Of a stretch of DNA of 45,542 nucleotides, positions 1 to 8,397 are shown piece after piece. Below the pieces are notes generated by a model, which worked only from the letters and a program-made list of their open reading frames with translations, was not told where the DNA came from and searched no databases. The DNA is from DAOSCP01 sp035379625 (lineage in GTDB: Bacteria; Bacteroidota; Ignavibacteria; Ignavibacteriales; DAOSCP01): NCBI GenBank assembly GCA_035379625.1, contig DAOSVM010000021.1, forward strand, positions 1-45,542, in the 5' to 3' direction. How positions within the stretch are numbered: position 1 is the first letter of the stretch; each line of letters begins with the position of its first letter. Position numbers and translations under genes: made by a program.

Positions 1-104
1 TTTGATTCTTTCTTATTTTTTTTATCATCCTTTTTGCCAAAAAGAGATAGAAGAAATAAAAAAATTATAAAAATTGTTATGATATTTGAAAAAAAGTCAC
101 TCAT
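1..104 (-). CDS. N-terminal fragment of a small membrane protein (runs off window)
   Basis: On the minus strand an ATG at 104 opens a frame that stays open to the window edge (at least 34 codons). It begins MSDFFSNIITIF, continues as one hydrophobic segment of about 18 residues (roughly residues 5-22) and turns into a Lys/Asp-rich stretch (GKKDDKKNKK). The start lies 10 nt after the floA stop, with an AGG about 9 nt upstream, so it would be the next gene of a floA operon. The layout is a single-pass anchor with a charged cytoplasmic tail. The family is not recognisable from this fragment. It could be spurious, but the hydrophobic-then-basic pattern and tight spacing favour a real gene. Confidence 0.5.
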   Translation of the reverse strand, partial: MSDFFSNIITIFIIFLFLLSLFGKKDDKKNKKES

Positions 105-114
105 ATATATAGGC

Positions 115-1083
115 CTATTTATTTGGATTAGATGAATCGGCTATCGATTTTCTCATATTAGTATCAGCTTCAATATTTTTCAATTGATAATAATCCATAA
201 CTCCAAGTCTACCATTTCTAAAGGCTTCAGCAATAGCAAGAGGAATTTGAGCTTCAGCTTCTACAACTTTAGCACGCATACGAGCAACTTCAGCGATTTG
301 TTCTTGTTCAGAAGCAACAGCGGCGGCTCTTCTTTCTTCGGCTTTAGCACGAGCAATTTTTAAATCAGCTTCAGCTTGATCAGCTTGCAACTTAGCGCCA
401 ATATTTTCAAGAACGTCTACATCGGCTATGTCAATTGAAAGAATTTCGAAAGCTGTACCGGCATCAAGTCCTTTTGATAATACAACTTTGGAAATAGTAT
501 CAGGATTTTCTAAAACTTCTTTATGATGACTTGAACCTATAGATGAAACGATACCTTCTCCAACACGAGCGATAATAGTAGCTTCACCTGCACCACCTAC
601 TAAGCGATCAATATTTGCTCTTACTGTAACTCTTGCCATAACTTTTAATTGGATACCATCTTTTGCAACAGCTGTAACCCAGGGAGTTTCAATTACTTTA
701 GGTACAACAGACATTTTAACAGCTTCTAAAACATCACGCCCTGCTAAGTCTATAGCTGCGGCTCTTTCAAAAGTTAGGCCTAATTGGGCTTTATCTGCAG
801 ATATCAGAGCATTAACCACTTTCATAACATTTCCACCTGCTAAATAATGTGCTTCCAATTTAGGAATTGGGATTTCAATTCCAGCTTTTGTGGCAGCAAT
901 TTTACTTCTTACAATTATATGAGGTGGAACTTTTCGTAAACGCATACCAATTAAATCTCTGAATAATTTTAATCGTACACCTGAGAAAAAAGCTGTGATA
1001 AATAATCCGATTGGAACATAATATAAAAATATCGAGATTATAATTATAAAGAGTACTAATGTAAAAAAACTTAAAATTGCCAT
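115..1083 (-). CDS. floA: Flotillin-like protein FloA
   Basis: The 322-residue product fits the bacterial FloA (YqfA, UPF0365) family in length and layout. It has an N-terminal hydrophobic hairpin (about residues 3-33), an SPFH/PHB-like middle (from about residue 45, with KAGIEIPIPKLEAHYLAGG and the VTVRANIDRLVGGAGE region) and an Ala/Glu/Arg-rich helical tail (about 230-300) that would oligomerise. It ends with the family-like NGRLGVMDYYQLKNIEAD. FloA proteins assemble into membrane microdomains and influence membrane fluidity and membrane-protein assembly. The ATG at 1083 has an AAGG-type site about 9 nt upstream on the minus strand. The gene is divergent from the CorA-like gene across 72 bp. 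The usual partner NfeD is not visible; a small membrane protein follows instead. Confidence 0.95.
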   Translation of the reverse strand: MAILSFFTLVLFIIIISIFLYYVPIGLFITAFFSGVRLKLFRDLIGMRLRKVPPHIIVRSKIAATKAGIEIPIPKLEAHYLAGGNVMKVVNALISADKAQLGLTFERAAAIDLAGRDVLEAVKMSVVPKVIETPWVTAVAKDGIQLKVMARVTVRANIDRLVGGAGEATIIARVGEGIVSSIGSSHHKEVLENPDTISKVVLSKGLDAGTAFEILSIDIADVDVLENIGAKLQADQAEADLKIARAKAEERRAAAVASEQEQIAEVARMRAKVVEAEAQIPLAIAEAFRNGRLGVMDYYQLKNIEADTNMRKSIADSSNPNK

Positions 1084-1155
1084 TTTTTTTTGCCTTCAAA
1101 ATTTGTTATTTAATACAATTTTAATATATTATTTTAAACAAAAAAAACAAATATT

Positions 1156-2070
1156 ATGAAAAAAAATTATCAAATAATTGAGAATAAACTAGTAGTTGTT
1201 GATGATTATAATTCTCCTATTGAAATTTATTATAATCCTACTGAATTAGAAAAAAAATATTTATGCGAAAATTATAAAATAGATGAGCACACGTTGGCAT
1301 CTTCGCTTGACCCCGATGAAATCTCACGTATCGAATTTGAGCCGAATCATATTGCTTTCATATGTAAAAGACCTAAAAATTATTTTGGCGGTGATCAATT
1401 TACGTTTAGAGTTTTATCTTACGGTATTTTTTTGTTTGAAGAAAAGTTGATTATTGTTAACTCCGAAGAAATAAATATTTTTGAAGGTAAAATATTTAAT
1501 AAAATTACAAGTATTAATGAATTGTTTTTAAAAGTTATATATAGATCAATTATGCACTTCCTTGAACATTTAAAGATTATAGGAATGATTTCTGATGAAT
1601 TGGAACAGAAAATTAATTCAGCTATGGAAAATAGTTATTTGATTTATTTATTCAATTTGGAAAAGAGTTTGATTTACTATTTAAATGCTATTAATGCGAA
1701 TGGTGTTTTAATAGAGAAAATGAAGTTATATGCTCAGAAAATTGGGCTTAATAAAGATGAAGTTGAATATTTAGATGATATGCAGATAGATAACACTCAA
1801 TGTTATCGAACAGCAGAAATTTTATCAAATATATTAGCTGGAATGTCTGACGCAAGGGCATCGATAGTAAGTAATAATTTGAATATTTTGATGAAAACAT
1901 TAAACATAATAACAATTGCTATAATGGTTCCTACATTTGTAGTTAGTGCTTTTTCTATGAATGTTAAAATTCCAATGCAGGATTACTATTATGCATTTGA
2001 AGTTATAATGGCTTTAGCTCTTATTTCAGTATTGGTATTTGTTGGAATATGGTATTTCAAAAAATGGTAA
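1156..2070 (+). CDS. CorA-like divalent cation transporter with SMN in place of GMN
   Basis: The 304-residue protein has the CorA architecture: a long soluble N-terminal alpha/beta and helical domain (about 1-240) followed by two C-terminal membrane helices (about 248-268 and 278-300) and a short basic tail. CorA proteins are pentameric channels for Mg2+ or Co2+ in the inner membrane. The signature at the end of TM1 is normally GMN; here residues 267-269 read SMN, followed by VKIPMQ. The codons tct-atg-aat are clear in the DNA. The first Gly of the motif is generally important for Mg2+ selectivity, so the substrate is uncertain. The gene is convergent with ispE, with only 4 bp between the two stop codons. 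Confidence 0.85.
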   Translation: MKKNYQIIENKLVVVDDYNSPIEIYYNPTELEKKYLCENYKIDEHTLASSLDPDEISRIEFEPNHIAFICKRPKNYFGGDQFTFRVLSYGIFLFEEKLIIVNSEEINIFEGKIFNKITSINELFLKVIYRSIMHFLEHLKIIGMISDELEQKINSAMENSYLIYLFNLEKSLIYYLNAINANGVLIEKMKLYAQKIGLNKDEVEYLDDMQIDNTQCYRTAEILSNILAGMSDARASIVSNNLNILMKTLNIITIAIMVPTFVVSAFSMNVKIPMQDYYYAFEVIMALALISVLVFVGIWYFKKW

Positions 2071-2074
2071 AAAA

Positions 2075-2899
2075 TCAAACGATAAAAGTTTGGTATTTGT
2101 CATTAAAAAAATTTTTTGCAAGGTTTAAGTTATCCATATTATCAAAAATACCATAAATAGTAGATCCGCTTCCACTCATCATAGCGAAAAAAGCCCCAAA
2201 TTTTAAAAGTTCATTTTTAATATTTTCCAATTCAGAATATTTTGAAAAAGCAAAATTTTCAAAATCATTTTTAATTTGAGGTAAAAGTTTTAAATCAAGA
2301 GAGAATTTTTTACCTGATAATTCTTTTAAGTCAATAGAAGCTTTTTTAGGTTTTATATTGGCATAGGCTTCTTTTGTAGAAATCCCAAAATCCGGTTTAA
2401 CTAATAAGATTGGATAAGATATTTTAAAGTCAATAGGTGTAAAATAATCTCCAATTCCGGATGCAAAAGTAGGAGCAGGATTAATAAAAAAAGGGACATC
2501 AGCACCAATTTGGGATGCAATTTGTAAAAGTTCGTAGGTAGATAAATTTAAGTCAAAGAGTAAATTCAATGCCTTTAAAGTTTCGGCGGCGTTTGAGCTA
2601 CCGCCACCAAGGCCAGCCCCAAATGGAATATTTTTATGTAAAACAATTTTTACAGGTAATTTATCATCGATATAGTTTTCTAATTTTTTTAACGCTTTTA
2701 TGATTATATTATCATCTTGTAAAGAAGGTATGTTGCATTCGAATTCAAAATTATCACTTTTTTTGAAAATTAAATGATCATAAAGTTTTGTTATGGGATA
2801 AAATATAGTTTCAATATTATGGTAACCATCGGATCTTTTTTCTGTTACAAATAATCCTATGTTAATTTTACAAATTGATACAGTATCTAGATATTCCAT
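2075..2899 (-). CDS. ispE: 4-diphosphocytidyl-2-C-methyl-D-erythritol kinase
   Basis: IspE phosphorylates CDP-ME in the non-mevalonate (MEP) isoprenoid pathway, using ATP. The 274-residue protein has the three GHMP-kinase marks. These are an N-terminal KINIGLFVTEKRSDGYH segment carrying the catalytic Lys region, the glycine-rich ATP loop PFGAGLGGGSSNAAE (about residues 91-105) followed by GADVPFF with the catalytic Asp, and the C-terminal MMSGSGSTIYGIF loop. The length is normal for the family. Its ATG overlaps the 3' end of the upstream homocysteine methyltransferase gene by 13 bp, which suggests translational coupling in a two-gene unit. Confidence 0.95.
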   Translation of the reverse strand: MEYLDTVSICKINIGLFVTEKRSDGYHNIETIFYPITKLYDHLIFKKSDNFEFECNIPSLQDDNIIIKALKKLENYIDDKLPVKIVLHKNIPFGAGLGGGSSNAAETLKALNLLFDLNLSTYELLQIASQIGADVPFFINPAPTFASGIGDYFTPIDFKISYPILLVKPDFGISTKEAYANIKPKKASIDLKELSGKKFSLDLKLLPQIKNDFENFAFSKYSELENIKNELLKFGAFFAMMSGSGSTIYGIFDNMDNLNLAKNFFNDKYQTFIV

Positions 2900-3771
2900 T
2901 CAAATAACTCTCTAATTTTTGCAATATGTTCTGGATTTGTACCGCAACAACCACCAACAAAAGATGGTTTGTATGGAAGAATTTGTTTAACTATTTCTTG
3001 ATATTGTTCAGGTGTTATATTTGTTTCTATGTTATTAGAAGAACAATCTTGATTTAATATATTTAAATAAGCTCCCCAGTTGAAATTCATTTCATATTTT
3101 TCAATTATTTTGAATAATATTTCTGGTTTAATGCAGTTAAATCCAATCGCTAATGGTTTAAATTGTAGTATAAAATTCAATACATCATCAAGCGCTTCTC
3201 CAGATAGTATTCTTAAATCATCAGTTACATAGAGACTTATTATAAAAGGGATATTATTCCAACTGCAATATTTACAAATAATATTTATTTCATCAAAATG
3301 ACTTTGTGTTTCATTAAGAATAAAATCTGCACCGCTATTTAATAAAAGGTCAATATGTTTGTGGTGATTATTCATTAGTTCGTCGTAAGAGACAGTTCTT
3401 TCATCTTGATAGCAATCTTCAGCAGGAGGATTGGACCCAGCTATTAGAACAGAAGAATTAGCTCGTGCCAAAAAAGCTAAATCTACAGTCCTTTTAATCA
3501 AATCTGTAATATTATAAGATAATGATTGATATTTTAAAGATATGGGATTAGTTCTAAAAGTATTAGTGGTTATAATATCTGCACCGGCTGTAATATAATC
3601 TTTATAGAGAGAAAAAAGTACTTCAGGGTGTTCAGTATTTATTTTTGTCATCCAAGTTTGAATATCATTTTCCATAGGAAATTTTTGTTCCAAAATACTT
3701 CCTATAGCACCGTCTAAAATTAACGGTCTGTTCATTCTTTTAGCTATACTAAAAATGTTTACCTTTTTCAT
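2887..3771 (-). CDS. Homocysteine S-methyltransferase family protein
   Basis: This 294-residue enzyme is a stand-alone Hcy-binding (Pfam S-methyl_trans-type) domain. It starts with RPLILDGAIGSILEQKF, which matches the barrel start of MmuM/BHMT/MetH-N proteins. It carries the three zinc Cys ligands: one in GFNC (about residue 213) and two in GGCCGTNPEHI near the C terminus (about 275-276). Such proteins move a methyl group to homocysteine to give methionine; the methyl donor (S-methylmethionine, betaine or folate) cannot be read from the sequence. The cobalamin and folate domains of MetH are absent. It is transcribed with ispE. It faces the PbgA-like gene across 82 bp, so the shared intergenic region must hold both promoters. 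Confidence 0.9.
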   Translation of the reverse strand: MKKVNIFSIAKRMNRPLILDGAIGSILEQKFPMENDIQTWMTKINTEHPEVLFSLYKDYITAGADIITTNTFRTNPISLKYQSLSYNITDLIKRTVDLAFLARANSSVLIAGSNPPAEDCYQDERTVSYDELMNNHHKHIDLLLNSGADFILNETQSHFDEINIICKYCSWNNIPFIISLYVTDDLRILSGEALDDVLNFILQFKPLAIGFNCIKPEILFKIIEKYEMNFNWGAYLNILNQDCSSNNIETNITPEQYQEIVKQILPYKPSFVGGCCGTNPEHIAKIRELFEWNI

Positions 3772-3853
3772 AATTTTATTATTTTATATTTTTTGTATAA
3801 ATTTGAAACTCATAAATGTAAAATTATTCATAAAAATTATAGGTTCAAATATT

Positions 3854-5695
3854 ATGATAAATAAATTTAATTTAAATTTCAATAAAATTTTTAAAATTAA
3901 TTTAATAAATATTTTTATAACATTGTTATTTTCTTGCATCTATATTTTTTCTGTTCGTGAAACAATTAATTATAAGAATATATTTTTTATTGTAATATCT
4001 TTATTATCCAATACATTAATACTTTATTTAGTTTTAACTATTTTATTCTTACCTATATATTTTATTAAAAATCTAAAAATACAACAAATCCTATTATCAA
4101 TATTTTATACTTTGTTTCATATTGCAATTTTTGTGGATGCAAGTATTTATAGACTTTATAAATTTCATTTTAATTCGATGGTTTGGAATTTAATTACAAC
4201 TGAGGGGGCTTTTGATTCAGTTCATTTGGGCTTTTTCACAGTTCTAACAGTAATTTTTATTGTGCTTTTGCTGAATGTTATTTTATATTTTGTAATTAAA
4301 AGAATTACTGAAAAAGAAGAGAATAATTATAAAATAACTTGGAAAAAATATGCTATAATAGGAACTATAGCTATTATTCTATTGGATAAAGGAATTTATG
4401 CTTATAGTGATATTACAAATAATTATATGATTTTAAGATTTAGCAAATTATTTCCATTGTATCAACCATTGACAATGAAAAGATTTGCTGAAAAAGTATT
4501 TAAAATAAAAATTGATAGAGAAAATGAATTAAAGATAGATAATAATAATTCATCTTTAAAGTATCCTTTAGGCAAAATAGACGAAAAAATTCCAAATAAA
4601 TTAAATGTTATCTTTATAGTAATTGACTCTTGGCGTTATGATATGCTGGATAGTACAGTATGCCCAAATATTTTCAATTTTTCAAAAAAAAGTATTGTAT
4701 TAAATAATCATTATAGTGGTGGTAACGCAACAAGATTTGGAATATTTTCTATATTTTATGGTTTAGATGGTACATACTGGCATCAATTTTTAGCTGAAAG
4801 AAGAAGTCCTATTTTTATAGATATTTTGCAAAAAAATTGTTATGATTTTTTTATCGGTTCAAGTACCAAGTTAACATATCCAGAATTTAGGAAGACAGTT
4901 TTTGTAAATTTGTATAATAATATTTATGATAACTTGAATGGGAATGAAGCAAAGGATAAAGATCCACAGCTAAAAGATCAATTTATAAATTTTTTGGATA
5001 AAAGAGATAAAGCAAAACCATTCTTTTCATTTTTATTTTTTGATGCCCCACACGGTCCTTATTCTTATCCACAAGAATTCGATAAATTCAAACCTTCAAG
5101 GAGTGAGATAAATTTTGTAACAATGAACAAAAATCAAGCAGCTGCAATTAAAAATACATATAAAAATGGTATTTATTTCGATGATAATTTAATTGGTAAA
5201 ATAATTGAGAAACTTGAAATAAGTGGAATTATGGATAATACAATAATTTTTATTACTGGTGATCATGGTGAAGAATTTTATGAATCTGGTTTTGCTGGGC
5301 ACACAAGTGCATTTTCTAAGCAACAGGCTAAGGTTGCAGCAATTTTGTATTTGCCAAATATGAAACATCAAGTTATTACAAATATGACAAATCATTTTGA
5401 CATAGTTCCTACAATTTTAAATTTTTTGGGTAATAAATCTGATTATAGCTTATATACAGAAGGTGAAAATATTTTTAATAAAAAGAAAAATTATTCAATT
5501 TGTTCAGGTTGGGATAAAGCTGGTATTATTTTTGACGATAATACTATTGTTTTTTCAACAGAGACTTATAATGCTGCAAATTTTGAAGTTAGAGATAATA
5601 ATTATAATTTAATCTATAATTTTGGTCCAATTTTACATCAAAAAAAGAATACCTTAAAAGAAGTTGTTAAAAGTTTAAGTAAATTTAAGAATTAG
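3854..5695 (+). CDS. PbgA/YejM-like (DUF3413 + sulfatase-fold) inner-membrane protein
   Basis: I choose the ATG at 3854 (613 aa). The frame is open from 3755, but that would overlap the divergent neighbour, and an AGG lies just upstream at 3841. The N-terminal 190 or so residues hold about five membrane helices. The segment IFVDASIYRLYKFHFNSMVW and, further on, LTMKRFAEKVF align by memory with the membrane domain of E. coli YejM/PbgA. The periplasmic domain has IFIVIDSWR (about 256), a GGNATRFGIFSIFYGL motif with the candidate nucleophile Thr (about 292), and ITGDHGEEF (about 467). YejM controls LPS synthesis through LapB/FtsH and has lost the catalytic metal ligands; this homologue keeps Asp/Thr/Asp-His. 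It could therefore be an active phospho- or sulfo-transferase of the LtaS/EptA type. Confidence 0.85.
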   Translation: MINKFNLNFNKIFKINLINIFITLLFSCIYIFSVRETINYKNIFFIVISLLSNTLILYLVLTILFLPIYFIKNLKIQQILLSIFYTLFHIAIFVDASIYRLYKFHFNSMVWNLITTEGAFDSVHLGFFTVLTVIFIVLLLNVILYFVIKRITEKEENNYKITWKKYAIIGTIAIILLDKGIYAYSDITNNYMILRFSKLFPLYQPLTMKRFAEKVFKIKIDRENELKIDNNNSSLKYPLGKIDEKIPNKLNVIFIVIDSWRYDMLDSTVCPNIFNFSKKSIVLNNHYSGGNATRFGIFSIFYGLDGTYWHQFLAERRSPIFIDILQKNCYDFFIGSSTKLTYPEFRKTVFVNLYNNIYDNLNGNEAKDKDPQLKDQFINFLDKRDKAKPFFSFLFFDAPHGPYSYPQEFDKFKPSRSEINFVTMNKNQAAAIKNTYKNGIYFDDNLIGKIIEKLEISGIMDNTIIFITGDHGEEFYESGFAGHTSAFSKQQAKVAAILYLPNMKHQVITNMTNHFDIVPTILNFLGNKSDYSLYTEGENIFNKKKNYSICSGWDKAGIIFDDNTIVFSTETYNAANFEVRDNNYNLIYNFGPILHQKKNTLKEVVKSLSKFKN

Positions 5696-6167
5696 AATTT
5701 AAAATTTTATATAATTGTTCGTTGGTCATATTTAATAAAGGATGGCAAAATTTTGGTGCTATTTCCAGTAGTGGTATAAGTACGAAATTTCTGTTATGTA
5801 AATCTGGATGAGGAACAATAAGTTCATATTGTTCAGAAATTTTTTTATTAATAATTAAATTATCATAATAAAGAATATCAATATCGATTTCTCTTGGGCC
5901 CCACTTGTAGGAAGGAGTTCTACCAACTTTTTTCTCAATATTTTTAATTTTTAGAAGCAATTCTGAAGGTTCTAAATCTGTTTTTATTTCAACAACAAGA
6001 TTAAAAAATGAATCTTGTTGTGTAACACCATACGGTTCTGTTTCAATTATTGAACTTTTTCTTATGATATGAATATTGTTTTTTTGCAATAATTCGAGTG
6101 CAGAATTTAAATAAGATAATTTATCACCTTTATTTGAACCTAGTGATAAAAAAATATTAGATTTCAT
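5685..6167 (-). CDS. folK: 2-amino-4-hydroxy-6-hydroxymethyldihydropteridine pyrophosphokinase
   Basis: FolK transfers pyrophosphate from ATP to 6-hydroxymethyl-dihydropterin in folate synthesis. The protein has the family start NIFLSLGSNKGDK, the GPREIDIDILYYDN metal/ATP motif and VPHPDLHNRNFVLIPLLEIAP, giving about 160 residues, the usual size. I prefer the ATG at 6167 because it puts the start right before the conserved IFLSLGSN. An in-frame TTG at 6182 is possible but adds only five non-conserved residues. The start overlaps the 3' end of folB by 11 bp, and the 3' end overlaps the convergent sulfatase gene by 11 bp. Confidence 0.95.
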   Translation of the reverse strand: MKSNIFLSLGSNKGDKLSYLNSALELLQKNNIHIIRKSSIIETEPYGVTQQDSFFNLVVEIKTDLEPSELLLKIKNIEKKVGRTPSYKWGPREIDIDILYYDNLIINKKISEQYELIVPHPDLHNRNFVLIPLLEIAPKFCHPLLNMTNEQLYKILNSNS

Positions 6168-6528
6168 CTCTTGATTTCTCAACTTCTACTTCTGCATAGT
6201 CTATTAATCCGCCAAGAGGTACTGAATTTTTGCGTACTTTAGTATTAACTTTTTCTACTTCTGGGAAATTTAATAATAATGTATTGGTAATATCAGTTGC
6301 GAGCGTTTCAATTAAGTAATATTTTTTCTTTATAACAAGGTCTTTAATTAAATGATAAACTTTATCATAATCAATAGTATATTTAAGATTATCAGTTTCA
6401 GCGGCTTTTGAAAAATTAGTGTATAATTCAACATCAACAGAAAATTTACCGCCAATACTTTGCTCTTCGGAGAATGCTCCATGATATGCATAAAAAGCAG
6501 CATTTTTAATTCTAATAATATTTTTCAT
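6157..6528 (-). CDS. folB: Dihydroneopterin aldolase
   Basis: FolB cleaves dihydroneopterin to 6-hydroxymethyl-dihydropterin, the substrate of FolK encoded directly downstream. The 123-residue protein has the tunnelling-fold marks: IKNAAFYAYHGAFSEEQSIGGKFSVDVEL at the start, the TIDYDKVY substrate segment, IETLATDI with the conserved Glu, and a KNSVPLGGLIDYAEVEVEK end. Length is typical. It forms a two-gene folate operon with folK and is divergent from the large coiled-coil gene across 67 bp. Confidence 0.95.
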   Translation of the reverse strand: MKNIIRIKNAAFYAYHGAFSEEQSIGGKFSVDVELYTNFSKAAETDNLKYTIDYDKVYHLIKDLVIKKKYYLIETLATDITNTLLLNFPEVEKVNTKVRKNSVPLGGLIDYAEVEVEKSRDEI

Positions 6529-6584
6529 ATTCTATCTTTATTTTGAAAGAAAAAACAAATTTATTATATTTTTATTTAAAATAA

Positions 6585-6598
6585 AAGGAGAAATATTG
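6585..6598 (+). promoter_or_regulatory. Strong ribosome binding site deciding a TTG start
   Basis: AAGGAG at 6585-6590 followed by five A/T-rich bases and TTG at 6596. The spacing is ideal and no in-frame ATG lies nearby, so this site supports TTG initiation of the 588-residue protein. Confidence 0.7.
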
Positions 6599-8362
6599 GA
6601 TAACAGTTTACAAAAAATTTTACAGGAAAATTTTAAAGTAATTATTTCTGATAGAAATGATATTTTGGTTCGAATAAAAAATTACTCCAATTTTCATAAA
6701 TACGGATATTTTGAAAAATATAGTTTATTTTTTATTAAATATGATGAATTACCACTTTTTATGTTGAGTAAGCATAAACTTATTGATAGTATTGGGACTA
6801 AAATTGAATTAAAACAACCCGAAGATCCAACTACAATAATTTCCTTAAAAGAAGCTTTTGCCACTTGGATATTGACAAAATCTGACGAAAAAAAGAAAAT
6901 ATATGCTGATTTAATTCTATCCTTAAACGATGATGAAAAATATAAAGATAACATTGATCTTCCTTTTATTACAGCAATTATCAAAATTTATGATCTAAGA
7001 GTTTATGATACAAATTCAATCTATATCTTAAATGATATAATAGAAAAGGTAACAAATGATAGCGAAAATAGATTAGGTCTGCAGAATAGAAGTCAATTTA
7101 TTACATTATTAAATATTTGTAAAGGTTTTGCAGCAATTAAACATAATAATTTTATTGATGCAAAGAAATATTTTGAAACTGCTTTGGAACTTAATAGAAA
7201 CGAGATTACGGCAAAGTTCTATATTTTGTATTGTGATATATTAGAAGGGCAGGATGAAAAAGCTATAGAATTATTTATCTTTGCATTAAATTTTGATGTA
7301 AACATAATTGTGAATGCTTTGGAAAATGAAGTTTTAGAGCCAATAAAATTCCATCTGCAAAATTGCTTATTGTATGAAATTTTTTATCATGCTGAATTAG
7401 ATAAATTTAGTAGTATTTTTATTGAACTTATTTCTCAAGATAGGCAAAAATATGAAATTATTTTCTCTTTAATTGATAAAGCTATGAAAGATTTACAAGA
7501 TGGCAATTTTAACCAATATTATAACGATAGAATAAATTCAATATTATTATATATTGATAGCTATATTTATAATTTTAGGAATTCCCAAAATATAATTATA
7601 CTAAGAGCAACTGTTTACTTAGGGAAATTATTTGAAAAGATTAAGGAACAAATTATAGAAAATTATAAAGAAACTTTATTAAATAAAGTAGCAACAAGGT
7701 TGCATCCATTAAATCACCAAATAGAGGTTAAAAATAAAAGTATTGTGGATTTAAGTAATTTACAAAGAGAGGAGATAAATAATTTAAAAAATGAAAAGGA
7801 GTTGAAGATAATTGAGAAGGATAAAGAGATTGACCGTATGATTTTAAAGTATGAAAATGATCTTTCAGAAATGGATTTACTAACAAAATATAATCCTAAA
7901 TTAGTTTTTACCAATAGTATGGTATATACTTTTATAGTTTCTATGATAGTATTTATAATGGTTAATTTTTATCAGTGTAGCGGCGTTAATGGTGATTTTA
8001 CAAATATATCTGGGGCTTTACAAGCAGGTTTAGCAACATTTGTTATTGGTATAATATTTGCAAGTGTTATGGGTGTTATATCATATTTCGATAAAATGAT
8101 AATGGAAAGAAAATTGAAATTTAATATTAATAATTTGCAAAGCAATCGAGGAAGAATAATTGATAATCTAAGAGATGAATATGACAAAAAAATAAAAGAA
8201 AAGGAAGAATTTTACACGAATAAAATTGAGAAATTAAAAAAAGAAATACAAGAGTTAACAGAAAGGAAAAAACAATTAATTGAAGAGACTTTGAAAGCAA
8301 ATCAGCAGCATATAGAAGAGTTAAATAATAAATTAAATCAAATATTAAAACTTTCATCTTAA
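6596..8362 (+). CDS. Unrecognised large protein: helical repeats, coiled coils, two membrane helices
   Basis: I do not recognise this 588-residue protein. The start is a TTG at 6596, chosen because a near-perfect AAGGAG lies at 6585-6590, five bases upstream, and no better ATG follows. Residues 1-160 are mixed. About 165-235 look like TPR-type helical repeats (FAAIKHNNFIDAKKYFETAL). About 385-425 are a Lys/Glu-rich coiled coil. Two hydrophobic segments lie at about 441-462 and 472-498, and the last 80 residues are a second long coiled coil rich in Lys and Glu. No enzyme motif is visible and there is no signal peptide. The coiled coils therefore probably face the cytoplasm on both sides of a membrane hairpin, which suggests a scaffold role. 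It is alone between folB (divergent) and repeat element 1. Confidence 0.8.
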   Translation: MDNSLQKILQENFKVIISDRNDILVRIKNYSNFHKYGYFEKYSLFFIKYDELPLFMLSKHKLIDSIGTKIELKQPEDPTTIISLKEAFATWILTKSDEKKKIYADLILSLNDDEKYKDNIDLPFITAIIKIYDLRVYDTNSIYILNDIIEKVTNDSENRLGLQNRSQFITLLNICKGFAAIKHNNFIDAKKYFETALELNRNEITAKFYILYCDILEGQDEKAIELFIFALNFDVNIIVNALENEVLEPIKFHLQNCLLYEIFYHAELDKFSSIFIELISQDRQKYEIIFSLIDKAMKDLQDGNFNQYYNDRINSILLYIDSYIYNFRNSQNIIILRATVYLGKLFEKIKEQIIENYKETLLNKVATRLHPLNHQIEVKNKSIVDLSNLQREEINNLKNEKELKIIEKDKEIDRMILKYENDLSEMDLLTKYNPKLVFTNSMVYTFIVSMIVFIMVNFYQCSGVNGDFTNISGALQAGLATFVIGIIFASVMGVISYFDKMIMERKLKFNINNLQSNRGRIIDNLRDEYDKKIKEKEEFYTNKIEKLKKEIQELTERKKQLIEETLKANQQHIEELNNKLNQILKLSS

Positions 8363-8397
8363 AAATAACTATAAATGAAAAATATTTAATTAGATAT

